Shown piece by piece: positions 29,674 to 37,873 of a stretch of 64,000 bases of DNA. The notes beneath the pieces are model-generated. The model saw nothing but the letters and a program-made list of their open reading frames with translations, was not told where the DNA came from and did no database searches. Each line of letters starts with the position of its first letter. Positions within the stretch are counted from its first letter, which is position 1. Origin of the DNA: Georgenia wutianyii (GTDB lineage Bacteria > Actinomycetota > Actinomycetes > Actinomycetales > Actinomycetaceae); contig NZ_CP040899.1 of NCBI RefSeq assembly GCF_006349365.1, positions 62,001 through 126,000 of the forward strand, written 5' to 3'. The translations under genes were made by a program, and so were the position numbers.

Positions 29674-32600
29674 CCCCGGTGCCCGGGGGCGCCCCGGGGG
29701 CGCAGGAACGGGAAGGCGAGCGTCTCCCGGATGGAGGCCCCGACGAGGGTCATGACGACCCGGTCGACGCCGATGCCCAGGCCGCCGGTCGGCGGCATCG
29801 CGAACTCCAGCGCCGCGAGGAAGTCCTCGTCGATCTCCATCGCCTCCGGGTCGCCCGCGGCGGCGAGGATCGACTGCTCGGTGAGGCGCGCCCGCTGCTC
29901 GACGGGGTCGACGAGCTCGGAGTAGGCGGTGCCGAGCTCGGCACCGAACGCGACGAGGTCCCACCGTTCTGCCAGCCGCGGGTCGCGCCGGTGCTGCCGG
30001 GTGAGCGGGGAGGTCTCCACCGGGAAGTCGAGGTAGAACGTCGGCTCGACGGTCCGCCCCTCGACGAACCGGTCGTACAGCTCGCCGACGAGGGCCCCGT
30101 GCGACTCCTCGACGTCCCACGCGACGCCGTGCTGCTCGCAGACCCGCCGCAGGTCCGCCAGCGGCAGGTCGGGCGTGACCTCGGTGCCGACGGCGCGGGA
30201 GACCGCCTCGTGCACCCCGATGCTCGGCCACTCGCCGTCGAGGCGGACCACCGTCCCGTCGGGGCGGCGGGCGACCGGCTCGCCGTGCACGGCGACGGCC
30301 GCGGCGACGATGAGCTCACGCGTGAGGTCACGCATCGTGAGGTAGTCGCCGAACGCCGCGTAGGCCTCGACCGAGGTGAACTCGGGGTTGTGGGTGGCGT
30401 CGACGCCCTCGTTGCGGAAGTTGCGGCCGAGCTCGAACACCCGCCCGACGCCGCCGACCATGAGCCGCTTGAGGTAGAGCTCGGGGGCGATCCGCAGGTA
30501 GAGGTCCATGTCGTAGGCGTTGATGTGCGTGCGGAACGGGCGGGCGTTGGCGCCTCCGTGGATGCGCTGGAGGATCGGCGTCTCGACCTCGAGGAACCCC
30601 TGGTCGGTGAGCGTGCGGCGGATCGACCAGACGGCAGCCGAGCGAGCGCGCAGGACGTGCTCGGCGCGGTCGTGGAGCGCGAGGTCCATGTGGCGCAGCC
30701 GCAGACGGGTCTCCGGGTCGACGAGCCCGCGGCGCTTGTCCGGCGGCGGGGTGAGCGCCTTGGCGGCCATCCGCCACGAGGAGACGAGGACGCTCGGCTC
30801 ACCGCTGCGGCTGCGCCCGAGGCGGCCCGTCACGCCCACCTGGTCACCGAGGTCCACGGCGCGGCGCCACAGCGCGAGGTCGGCGCCGCCGTCGGCGGTG
30901 AGCACGGCCTGGACCTCGTCGGTGCCCTCGCGCAGCACGGCGAACACGACCCCGCCGAGGTCGCGCAGGCGCACGAGACGACCCACGGCCGAGATCTCGT
31001 CCGCAGCGCCGTCGGGCACCTCGGCGGCGAGCAGCGCCCGCACCTCACCGATGCTGTGGGTGCGGGGGACCGCGACGGGGTAGGGGTCCATGCCCGCCCC
31101 GCGCAGGACGTCGAGCTTGGCGTGCCGGACGCGTTGCTGCTCGGTGAGGCGCCGGGGCGGGGCGGTGACGGCGAGCAGCTCCTCCTCCTGCGCGAGCACC
31201 CGGGCGACGAAGTCGGGGGTGTGCCGTTCCGGGTCGGGCTCGTCGCGGTCCTGCGCCCCGGTGAGCCAGGCCGGCGTGCGCGGGAGGAAGCCCTCGGCCT
31301 GCCCGAGCGCGAGGACGACGCGGGTGAGCTGACCGCCGGCCTCGAAGCACAGGAGGCGGGGGTACCAGTCGGGCAGGTACTTCTCGTTGGACCGGTAGAG
31401 CTGCTCCAGCTGCCAGAAGCGCGAGGCGAGCAGGAGCACGCGGCGGTTGAACCGCTGCGCCGGGGTGGCACCGATCCGCTCGCCCAGCTCGAACGTCTCG
31501 CGGAACATCGCGAAGTTCATCGAGATCCGGTCGATGCCCAGGTCCCGGGACGCCGCCGCCAGCCCGGACACCATCGCCTCGGTGACCCCGCCGACGGCGT
31601 CCGGGGAGCGGCGCATGACGTCGAGCGAGAGTCCCCGGCGACCCCACGGGACGAAGGAGAGGATCCCCCGGGGCGCGCCGTCGGCGTCGTGGGCCGAGAC
31701 GATGACCAGGCGCGGGTCGACCGGGTCGCCGAGGCGTTCGAGCGCCATCGAGTAGCCGCGCTCCTCCCCGTGGCGCCACTGGTCGGCGGCGTCGACGAGC
31801 TCGGCCAGCTCGGCCGGCGGGACGGTGCTCTGCCGGCGCACCCGGATCTCGTAGCCGGCCGCGCGGACCCGCTCGACGCTGCGTCGCACGGGGTGCATGG
31901 CAGGGTCGGTGAGGTCGAACCGGTGGGTGTCGATGACGGCCTCGTCCCCCATGAGCAGCGGGTGGAGGCCGGCGTCGCGGTAGGCGGCGGCGCCCTTCCG
32001 GCTCGTGGAGGTGACGGCGGGGATGAGCCCGTGGGCGCGCGTGTCGGCCAGCCACCGGCCGATCGCGTCGGGCCACGCGTGCGGGTCTCCGACCGGGTCG
32101 CCGGCCGCCAGGCTCACCCCGGAGACGACGCGGTAGGAGACGGCCGCCTGCCCGTTGGACGCGAGGACCGCCGACCGGTCGTCGCGGGTCGCGAAGTATC
32201 CGAGGGAGTCGCCCTCGCCGTGCTCGAGGAGCAGTCGCCGCACGGCGAGCTCGTCCTCCGCGCGGCGTGCCGGGTCGCCCGCCGAGGCCCGCATGAACAG
32301 GGTGATGCCGAGCAGCAGCGCGGCGGCCGAGATGAGGCTCACGACGGCGCCGACCCACGTGGGCGCGTCGCTCTCCGCGCCACCGGGGTGGATGCCCAGG
32401 GCGTGGGAGCCGCTCCACTGCAGCTCGGTGCTCAGCCCGTCGAGGGAGTTCGGGACCGTCCGCAGGAGGAGCATCCCGACGACCGTCGCGAGCACGACCC
32501 CGGTGGCGGTCACCAGCGCCGCCTGCCACCACGCCCCCGACCGGAGCCGGGCCGGGAACGCGGGACGGGCCACGACGAGGAGGGGGATGAGCACCGCCGC

Positions 32601-33122
32601 GACCACCGCCCCGACGACGTCGGCGGGTCCGACGTCGAGCGTGCGCACCGGCGGCTCCCCGGTGAGGGCGCCCACGGCGGCGAGCAGGCCGATGACGAGG
32701 CTCGGCACCTGCCAGACGAGGACGACGAACCACAGGGCCGCCCGCAGTCGCCGCAGGAGGCCGGAGGCCACCACGATGACGAGGACGACCGAGAAGAAGC
32801 CGGGCTGGCTCGGCACGTTGAGCACCGACAGCCACCCGCTCAGCGTGTGGACGGCGTCGGGCGCGACGAGCTGGAGGACCAGCCCGACGACGAGCCAGAC
32901 CGCGTACGCCTGGACCACCCGCCCGGTCACGCGGGCGACGCCGTCCGCCCACGCCGGTCCGCGCACGACCCGCTCCGCCCACGCCCGGGCGCGCCGGGCG
33001 CCGTTCGCCTGCGTCCGTCCGGGCGCTCGCCGCGCCGGGGTGGGCGCCGGTGACGGGTGGTCCTCACCCGGCGGGCCGGACGACGCGGCCCGTCGTGGGT
33101 GTTCGGCAGACGTACGCGTCAT
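29670..33122 (-). CDS. lysX: Bifunctional lysylphosphatidylglycerol synthetase/lysyl-tRNA synthetase LysX
   Basis: 1150-aa fusion protein in the cytoplasmic membrane. It makes Lys-tRNA and transfers lysine to phosphatidylglycerol, lowering the negative surface charge and raising resistance to cationic peptides. N-terminal: about seven MprF-like membrane helices (about residues 65-320). Middle: DUF2156 transferase (about 330-640; GYFATRDDRSAV, HPVRRSVERVRAAGYEI, SFVPWGRRGLSLDVMRR). C-terminal: lysyl-tRNA synthetase with OB fold (about 740-810) and class II motifs (FELGRNFRNEGVDATHNPEF, and GIGVDRVVMTL as motif 3). Known from mycobacteria at similar length. ATG 33122 follows GGGAG. The overlapping EamA gene shares the mRNA. 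Confidence 0.94.
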   Translation of the reverse strand: MTRTSAEHPRRAASSGPPGEDHPSPAPTPARRAPGRTQANGARRARAWAERVVRGPAWADGVARVTGRVVQAYAVWLVVGLVLQLVAPDAVHTLSGWLSVLNVPSQPGFFSVVLVIVVASGLLRRLRAALWFVVLVWQVPSLVIGLLAAVGALTGEPPVRTLDVGPADVVGAVVAAVLIPLLVVARPAFPARLRSGAWWQAALVTATGVVLATVVGMLLLRTVPNSLDGLSTELQWSGSHALGIHPGGAESDAPTWVGAVVSLISAAALLLGITLFMRASAGDPARRAEDELAVRRLLLEHGEGDSLGYFATRDDRSAVLASNGQAAVSYRVVSGVSLAAGDPVGDPHAWPDAIGRWLADTRAHGLIPAVTSTSRKGAAAYRDAGLHPLLMGDEAVIDTHRFDLTDPAMHPVRRSVERVRAAGYEIRVRRQSTVPPAELAELVDAADQWRHGEERGYSMALERLGDPVDPRLVIVSAHDADGAPRGILSFVPWGRRGLSLDVMRRSPDAVGGVTEAMVSGLAAASRDLGIDRISMNFAMFRETFELGERIGATPAQRFNRRVLLLASRFWQLEQLYRSNEKYLPDWYPRLLCFEAGGQLTRVVLALGQAEGFLPRTPAWLTGAQDRDEPDPERHTPDFVARVLAQEEELLAVTAPPRRLTEQQRVRHAKLDVLRGAGMDPYPVAVPRTHSIGEVRALLAAEVPDGAADEISAVGRLVRLRDLGGVVFAVLREGTDEVQAVLTADGGADLALWRRAVDLGDQVGVTGRLGRSRSGEPSVLVSSWRMAAKALTPPPDKRRGLVDPETRLRLRHMDLALHDRAEHVLRARSAAVWSIRRTLTDQGFLEVETPILQRIHGGANARPFRTHINAYDMDLYLRIAPELYLKRLMVGGVGRVFELGRNFRNEGVDATHNPEFTSVEAYAAFGDYLTMRDLTRELIVAAAVAVHGEPVARRPDGTVVRLDGEWPSIGVHEAVSRAVGTEVTPDLPLADLRRVCEQHGVAWDVEESHGALVGELYDRFVEGRTVEPTFYLDFPVETSPLTRQHRRDPRLAERWDLVAFGAELGTAYSELVDPVEQRARLTEQSILAAAGDPEAMEIDEDFLAALEFAMPPTGGLGIGVDRVVMTLVGASIRETLAFPFLRPRGAPGHRG

Positions 33123-33233
33123 GGGTCTCCCAGGTTCCCGCCCGCACGCCCGGTGACGAGGCTGCGTGCAACCGCCGCGCCGTCACGCGGGTGCCGTCAA
33201 TATGCCTGCGCGGGCCCACCCGTGCAATCCGGG

Positions 33234-34514
33234 TCAGTCGTCGCGGGCCATCCGCTGCTCGAAGAACTCCACGGCGTGGGGCAGGGCGACCAGCGCCATC
33301 GTCCACGTGTGTCCCAGACCCGGCTCGGTCCGCAGCGCGACCTCGACCCCCCGCGCCCGCAGGAGGGCCGCGAGCTTGCGGGCCGTGGCACCCTCCTCGG
33401 CCTCGGCCACGAGCTCCCCGTAGTCGAGGAACACCCCGAGCGGGTGGGGCAGGTCGATGGTGGGGAGGTAGACGCCGGGGGAGTGCGCGTCCACCTCCTC
33501 CTGGGTGGCCAGCTGGTGGCTGCCGCCCTCGCCGGGGTGGTCGTAGGGGAGGATCGCGAGGATCGTCCCGTAGAGCTCGGGGTGCCGCAGCCCCTGGTCC
33601 AGCGCCCCGAACGCGCCCGAGGACATCCCGCCGATCGCCCGGTAGCGCCAGTGGGAGGCGACCGGGTAGTGGGTGTCGACCCACGGCACGACGACGTTGG
33701 TCAGGTAGGTCTCCACCTGGGAGCCGCCCGTCGTCGAGTCGAGGCAGGAGGACTCGGTGGTGCCGACGGCGTTGGTGTCGGGCGTGACGACGACCATCGG
33801 GCGCACCACCCCGGAGGTGATGAGGGAGTCCAGGACGCCGGGCAGCCCGGAGGCCATCCAGTCCACGGCCGAGCCGGGGGACCCGTGGAGCAGGTAGAGC
33901 GTGGGGTAGAGCGTGTGGCCCGAGGGGTCGTAGTCCGGCGGGGTGTAGACCCAGGCGGTGTCCGAGGGGATGCGCAGCTCGGGCGGCGCGGGGATGCGGA
34001 CGGCCCCGGCCGAGCCGCGGCCCTGCGGGGGTGTCGTCGAGACGCTCGCGAGGCCGGCGCCCGCGCGGCGGCTCGCCGGCTCGGTGGGCTGCGGCACCAC
34101 CGAGCGCGCGCTCCCCAGGCGCAGCCGCAGGCGCAGGCCCTCGACGTCGGGCACGAAGCCCACCCGGGCGTTGACCGCGACGCTGATCGCGCCGAGCAGA
34201 GCCGCGGCCCCGGCGCCGCCGACGAGGAGCCGACGGCGCAGGCTCCAGCGGCGACGTCGGCGGTGGGCGGGGTGGTCGTGCGGGCGGTGGTGACGGCGGC
34301 GCCAGGCGGCGAGGATCGCGGCGAGGGCGGACACCGCGAGCCCGGCGACGGTCCACCACGAGGAGAGGGCGTCGCGGTGGACGCGGTGGTCGTCCGCTGC
34401 CCGGTGCCGGCCGTGCTCGCGCGCGCGGTGCTGCCCCTGGTCCGCGCCCTGCTCTGCGGCCGTCGTCGTCGCGTCCACCCCGGCTCCTCGGATCGCCTCG
34501 GCTCCTGCTCCCAT
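33234..34514 (-). CDS. Membrane-anchored alpha/beta hydrolase (esterase-D/antigen-85-like)
   Basis: 426-aa protein with a low-complexity N-terminus, two hydrophobic segments (WTVAGLAVSALAAILAA and LLVGGAGAAALLGAISVAV, about residues 55-125) and a C-terminal putative esterase domain (about 205-425). The latter shows YPTLYLLHGSPGSAVDWMA (oxyanion region), the nucleophile elbow GGMSSGAFGALDQG (Ser), an Asp region near GVFLDYGE and the His in GLGHTWTMAL. Catalytic residues seem intact, so an extracytoplasmic esterase or acyltransferase is likely. Start ATG 34514 chosen; upstream in-frame ATGs lie in the divergent promoter region of the next gene. Part of no visible operon; 110 bp separate it from lysX. 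Confidence 0.78.
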   Translation of the reverse strand: MGAGAEAIRGAGVDATTTAAEQGADQGQHRAREHGRHRAADDHRVHRDALSSWWTVAGLAVSALAAILAAWRRRHHRPHDHPAHRRRRRWSLRRRLLVGGAGAAALLGAISVAVNARVGFVPDVEGLRLRLRLGSARSVVPQPTEPASRRAGAGLASVSTTPPQGRGSAGAVRIPAPPELRIPSDTAWVYTPPDYDPSGHTLYPTLYLLHGSPGSAVDWMASGLPGVLDSLITSGVVRPMVVVTPDTNAVGTTESSCLDSTTGGSQVETYLTNVVVPWVDTHYPVASHWRYRAIGGMSSGAFGALDQGLRHPELYGTILAILPYDHPGEGGSHQLATQEEVDAHSPGVYLPTIDLPHPLGVFLDYGELVAEAEEGATARKLAALLRARGVEVALRTEPGLGHTWTMALVALPHAVEFFEQRMARDD

Positions 34515-34572
34515 GATGTCCTGACCGCGTCGCGCGCGCCCGGGTGCGGGGGAGGCGAGTGCCCGTGATCCC

Positions 34573-34601
34573 TTGACACCGATGTCGGCGCTCACTAGGT
34601 T
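34573..34601 (+). promoter_or_regulatory. Strong promoter TTGACA-N17-TAGGTT
   Basis: A perfect -35 (34573-34578), 17-nt spacer and TAGGTT -10 (34596-34601) lie 59 nt before the start of the Gfo/Idh-isomerase operon. Operator site 5 begins at the last base of the -10, an arrangement for repression. Confidence 0.8.
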
Positions 34602-34615
34602 GGAAAGCGCATTCC
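34602..34615. promoter_or_regulatory. LacI-type operator site 5 (GGAAAGCGCATTCC)
   Basis: Palindrome with one asymmetric position, immediately behind the -10 box of the Gfo/Idh-isomerase promoter and so over the transcription start. It matches the other four operators in the window. Confidence 0.75.
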
Positions 34616-34659
34616 CCCAGGTTACCTGCACGGGATCACCTCGTCTCATTGGAGAGCAC

Positions 34660-35823
34660 ATGACCACGCGCACGCTGCGGATCGCGATGAACGGCATCAC
34701 CGGACGGATGGGCTACCGCCAGCACCTCCTCCGATCGATCCTCCCGATCCGCGACGCCGGCGGCGTCGAGCTCGAGGACGGCACGCGCGTACAGGTCGAG
34801 CCGATCCTCGTCGGGCGCCGGGAGAACGCCGTCCGGGAGATCGCCGAGCGCCACGGCGTGGAGCACTGGACCACCGACGTCGAGTCCGTCATGGCCGACC
34901 CGAGCATCGACATCTACTTCGACGCCCAGCTCACCTCCCTGCGCAAGGCCACCCTCACCGCCGCCATGAAGGCCGGCAAGCACGTCTACACCGAGAAGCC
35001 CACCGCCGAGACGCTGGAGGAGGCCGTCGAGCTCGCCCGACTCGGCGAGGAGACCGGGGTGACCGCCGGCGTCGTCCACGACAAGCTCTACCTGCCCGGC
35101 CTGGTCAAGCTCCGCCGCCTCGTCGACCAGGGCTTCTTCGGACGCATCCTGTCCCTGCGCGGCGAGTTCGGCTACTGGGTCTTCGAGGGCGACGTCCAGC
35201 CCGCGCAGCGCCCGAGCTGGAACTACCGCAAGGAGGACGGCGGCGGCATGGTCGTCGACATGTTCTGCCACTGGAACTACGTCCTCGAGGGCATTCTCGG
35301 CACCGTCGACGCCGTCACCGCCCGGGCCGTCACCCACATCCCCACCCGCTGGGACGAGCAGGGCCGGGAGTACACCGCCACCGCCGACGACGCCGCCTAC
35401 GGCATCTTCGAGGTCACGACCCCGGAGGGTCACCCCGTCATCGCCCAGATCAACTCCTCGTGGGCGGTGCGCGTCCACCGCGACGAGCTCGTGGAGTTCC
35501 AGGTCGACGGCACGCACGGCTCCGCTGTCGCCGGCCTGCGCAGCTGCGTGGCACAGGAGCGCGCGCACACCCCCAAGCCGGTGTGGAACCCCGACCTGCC
35601 GGTCACCGAGCCCTTCCGCGAGCAGTGGCTCGACGTGCCCGCCAACGCCGACCTCGACAACGGCTTCAAGCTGCAGTGGGAGGAGTTCCTCCGCGACGTC
35701 GTCGCCGGCCGCCCGCACCGCTACGGGCTGCTGTCCGCCGCGCGCGGCGTGCAGCTCGCCGAGCTCGGCCTGCGCTCCTCCGCCGAGGGGCGCCGCCTGG
35801 AGATCCCGGAGATCACCCTGTGA
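34660..35823 (+). CDS. Gfo/Idh/MocA-family oxidoreductase (LacI regulon)
   Basis: 387-aa NAD(P)-dependent dehydrogenase. Rossmann part with RIAMNGITGRMGYRQHLLRS, IDIYFDAQLTSLRKATL and the Lys-Pro motif HVYTEKPTAETLEEAV. The C-terminal domain has EDGGGMVVDMFCHWNYVLEGILG, with Asp and His in the usual catalytic place, and YGLLSAARGVQLAELGLRS. It differs from the other two Gfo/Idh genes in the window by its longer C-terminus. ATG 34660 follows GGAGAG. GTGA overlap links it to the next gene. Related Gfo/Idh plus TIM-barrel isomerase pairs oxidise C3 of glycosides or inositols in other bacteria; here that is only a possibility. Confidence 0.88.
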   Translation: MTTRTLRIAMNGITGRMGYRQHLLRSILPIRDAGGVELEDGTRVQVEPILVGRRENAVREIAERHGVEHWTTDVESVMADPSIDIYFDAQLTSLRKATLTAAMKAGKHVYTEKPTAETLEEAVELARLGEETGVTAGVVHDKLYLPGLVKLRRLVDQGFFGRILSLRGEFGYWVFEGDVQPAQRPSWNYRKEDGGGMVVDMFCHWNYVLEGILGTVDAVTARAVTHIPTRWDEQGREYTATADDAAYGIFEVTTPEGHPVIAQINSSWAVRVHRDELVEFQVDGTHGSAVAGLRSCVAQERAHTPKPVWNPDLPVTEPFREQWLDVPANADLDNGFKLQWEEFLRDVVAGRPHRYGLLSAARGVQLAELGLRSSAEGRRLEIPEITL

Positions 35824-36698
35824 GTGCCGACCTCTCGCGGCTGTCCCTCAACACGGCGACGACGAAGGCGCTCACCCTCGAGGAGGCGGTCGAGGTCGCC
35901 GCGCGCGCCGGGCTCGGCGCCGTCGGGCTGTGGCGCGACCGCGTCGCCGAGGCCGGGCTGGAGCGCGCCGCCGCCGTGGTCCGTGAGGCCGGCCTGCGGG
36001 TCTCCTCGCTGTGCCGCGGCGGCTTCCTCACCGCCGTCGACGCCGAGGGGCAGCGGGCGGCGCTGGAGGACAACCGCGCCGCGATCGTCGAGGCCGCGAC
36101 GCTGGGGACGCGCGAGCTCGTCATGGTCGTCGGCGGGCTGCCTGCGTGCCCCTCACCCGGGACCGCCGCGCTGCCGGACGGTGACCGCGACCTCGTCGCG
36201 ACGCGGCAGCGGGTGGCCGACCGCATCGCCGAGCTCGTGCCCTTCGCCGAGGAGCACGACGTGCGACTCGTGCTCGAGCCGATGAACCCGATCTTCGCCG
36301 CGGACCGCGGGGTGCTCTCGACCCTCGAGCAGTCCCTCGACCTCGCGGCGGACTTCGCGCCGCAGACCGTCGGGGTGGTCGTCGACACCTACCACGTGTG
36401 GTGGGACCCGAAGCTGGAGGCGCAGATCGCCCGGGCCGGGGCCGAGGGGCGACTGGCGGGCTACCAGGTGTGCGACTGGGTGCTGCCGCTCGCCGACGAC
36501 TCCCTGCTCTCCCGCGGCTACATGGGCGACGGCTACGTCGACTTCCGGGCGATCACCCGGTGGGTGGCCGAGGCCGGCTACACCGGCGACGTCGAGGTGG
36601 AGATCTTCAACCAGGCCGTCTGGGACACCCCCGGCGACGACGTCGTCGCGACGATGGCCGACCGCTACCGGCGCCTGGTCCTGCCCCACCTCTCGTAG
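35820..36698 (+). CDS. Sugar phosphate isomerase/epimerase-like TIM-barrel protein
   Basis: 292-aa xylose-isomerase-like (AP endonuclease 2 family) enzyme, cytosolic. Barrel features: SLNTATTKALTLEEAVEVAARAGLGAVGLW at the N-terminus, RLVLEPMNP (metal-binding Glu), VGVVVDTYHVWWDP (Asp-x-x-His), YQVCDW and GYMGDGYVDF with a metal-ligand pattern, and VEVEIFNQ (Glu). This pattern predicts an intact divalent metal site and thus an active isomerase, epimerase, dehydratase or C-glycoside-type lyase. GTG 35820 overlaps the stop of the Gfo/Idh gene. Both belong to the operon driven by TTGACA-N17-TAGGTT with LacI site 5. Confidence 0.85.
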   Translation: MSADLSRLSLNTATTKALTLEEAVEVAARAGLGAVGLWRDRVAEAGLERAAAVVREAGLRVSSLCRGGFLTAVDAEGQRAALEDNRAAIVEAATLGTRELVMVVGGLPACPSPGTAALPDGDRDLVATRQRVADRIAELVPFAEEHDVRLVLEPMNPIFAADRGVLSTLEQSLDLAADFAPQTVGVVVDTYHVWWDPKLEAQIARAGAEGRLAGYQVCDWVLPLADDSLLSRGYMGDGYVDFRAITRWVAEAGYTGDVEVEIFNQAVWDTPGDDVVATMADRYRRLVLPHLS

Positions 36699-36730
36699 TG
36701 ACCGGTCGCCCGGCTGCCCGACGCGCGCTC

Positions 36731-36773
36731 AGGTGTGGACTTCTGGACCTCACAGGTCCAGGACTCCACACCT
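36731..36773. repeat. Cruciform repeat, family 3, copy A
   Basis: Outer arms AGGTGTGGA (36731-36739) and TCCACACCT (36765-36773) enclose an inner hairpin TGGACCT-cac-AGGTCCA (36744-36760). It sits between convergent genes and overlaps the stop codon of the DUF559-like gene. A related copy lies on the other side of that gene at 37805-37853. Confidence 0.85.
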
Positions 36774-37731
36774 AAGCGCCGGCGAGTGTGCACGCAGGGC
36801 CGCACCTCGTCGGGGTGCCTGCCCAGCCGCCCCGCCGCAGGGCCTGCGCCACCTGCGCCGCGACCGCGCACGGGGCGGCGGCGACGTGGCTCCAGCGGTA
36901 GCGCAGGGTGAGCTCGCTGCTCCGCAGCAGGGCGGCGTTGTCACGCCAGGTGTCCCGGTCGGTCCGCCCGCCGGGGTGCGCCAGGCGGCCGTCGAGCTCC
37001 ACCCGGACCCCCAGCCCTCGGTAGCGGCAGTCGGCCCGGACCCAACGGCCGTCGAGCCGCTCGCGCACCTGCAGGTCGGCGGCCGGGAGCCCGTGGGCGC
37101 GCCCGACGTCCCGCCGGTACCGCAGCTCCAGAGGTGACTCCACACCCTCGGCCACCTCACCGAGCACCTCGAGCACGAGGCGCCGGCCACGGACCCGGTC
37201 CCGGCGCTCGAGGGCGAGCAGGAGGGCGGCCGGGTGCACCACGCGCCGCGTCGCCCTCGTGAGGATCCCGACGACGTCGTCGTCCGTCGCCGCGCGGGCG
37301 ACGAGGTCGATCGCGGTGTCGTCGGGGCGGACGGCGGCGACCAGGCCGTGGAAGACGCCCGGCATCGGGCGCCTGCGGTGCACCCGCAGACCCGCGTGCG
37401 CCACCACGGTGCGCCGCGCCGGCACGCTGACCTCGACCGGCTGCCCCACGCGCTGCTCGCGGGTGGCGGGGGACTCGAACCACCAGTCGGCTGCGGTTGA
37501 GTGCGAGAGGGCGGCGCCGGGCCCGGCGTGGGCGAGGGCGGCGGACACCCGGGTGAGCCAGCCGAGCTGCCCGGAGTGGATGACGTACACGCCCGGGTAG
37601 GCCCGCTGCCACGCGCCTGTGGACACGCGGTGCCGCAGCTCGCGGTCAGTCGCCCCGGCGGCCAGCGCCTCGGGTCGCGTGAGCACCTGGTGCCGCCGCG
37701 CGGCGAGCGCCTCGATCCGCTGACGGTCCAT
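36772..37731 (-). CDS. AbiEi-like winged-helix/DUF559 endonuclease-like protein
   Basis: 319-aa protein of a family common in actinomycetes and of unknown function. N-terminal AbiEi-type winged helix (about residues 3-50; QVLTRPEALAAGATDRELRHRVSTGAW, then YPGVYVI). Central domain with VEVSVPARRTVVAHAGLRVHRR and IDLVARAATDDDVVG. C-terminal Vsr/DUF559 (PD-(D/E)XK-like) region (about 215-295) with ESPLELRYR, a DCRY segment and VRVELDGRLAH, giving the expected acidic residues. Family members are often annotated as type IV toxin-antitoxin antitoxin-domain proteins, without proof. Start ATG 37731 is uncertain; ATG 37773 is possible. The gene is bracketed by two copies of cruciform repeat family 3. 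Confidence 0.72.
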   Translation of the reverse strand: MDRQRIEALAARRHQVLTRPEALAAGATDRELRHRVSTGAWQRAYPGVYVIHSGQLGWLTRVSAALAHAGPGAALSHSTAADWWFESPATREQRVGQPVEVSVPARRTVVAHAGLRVHRRRPMPGVFHGLVAAVRPDDTAIDLVARAATDDDVVGILTRATRRVVHPAALLLALERRDRVRGRRLVLEVLGEVAEGVESPLELRYRRDVGRAHGLPAADLQVRERLDGRWVRADCRYRGLGVRVELDGRLAHPGGRTDRDTWRDNAALLRSSELTLRYRWSHVAAAPCAVAAQVAQALRRGGWAGTPTRCGPACTLAGA

Positions 37732-37804
37732 GCCCGACGGTGGCCCGGCCGGCCCACCCGCCGCCACCGACATCCCGCACCCTGTGGACCGCCCTCGCGC
37801 GGCG

Positions 37805-37853
37805 CTTCGGTGTGGACTTTCGGACCTCACAGGTCCACAGGTCCACACCGAAG
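37805..37853. repeat. Cruciform repeat, family 3, copy B
   Basis: Perfect 13-bp outer arms CTTCGGTGTGGAC (37805-37817) and GTCCACACCGAAG (37841-37853) with the inner hairpin GGACCT-cac-AGGTCC (37822-37836) identical in core to copy A. It lies between the FAD-oxidoreductase stop and the start of the DUF559-like gene, and may terminate the former. Confidence 0.85.
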
Positions 37854-37873
37854 GACCCGGCACGGCGCAACGG

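Noticed and set aside
29679..33053. A 1124-codon open frame antisense to lysX
   Set aside because: No recognisable motif, and it lies fully opposite a gene with intact class II synthetase and DUF2156 motifs.
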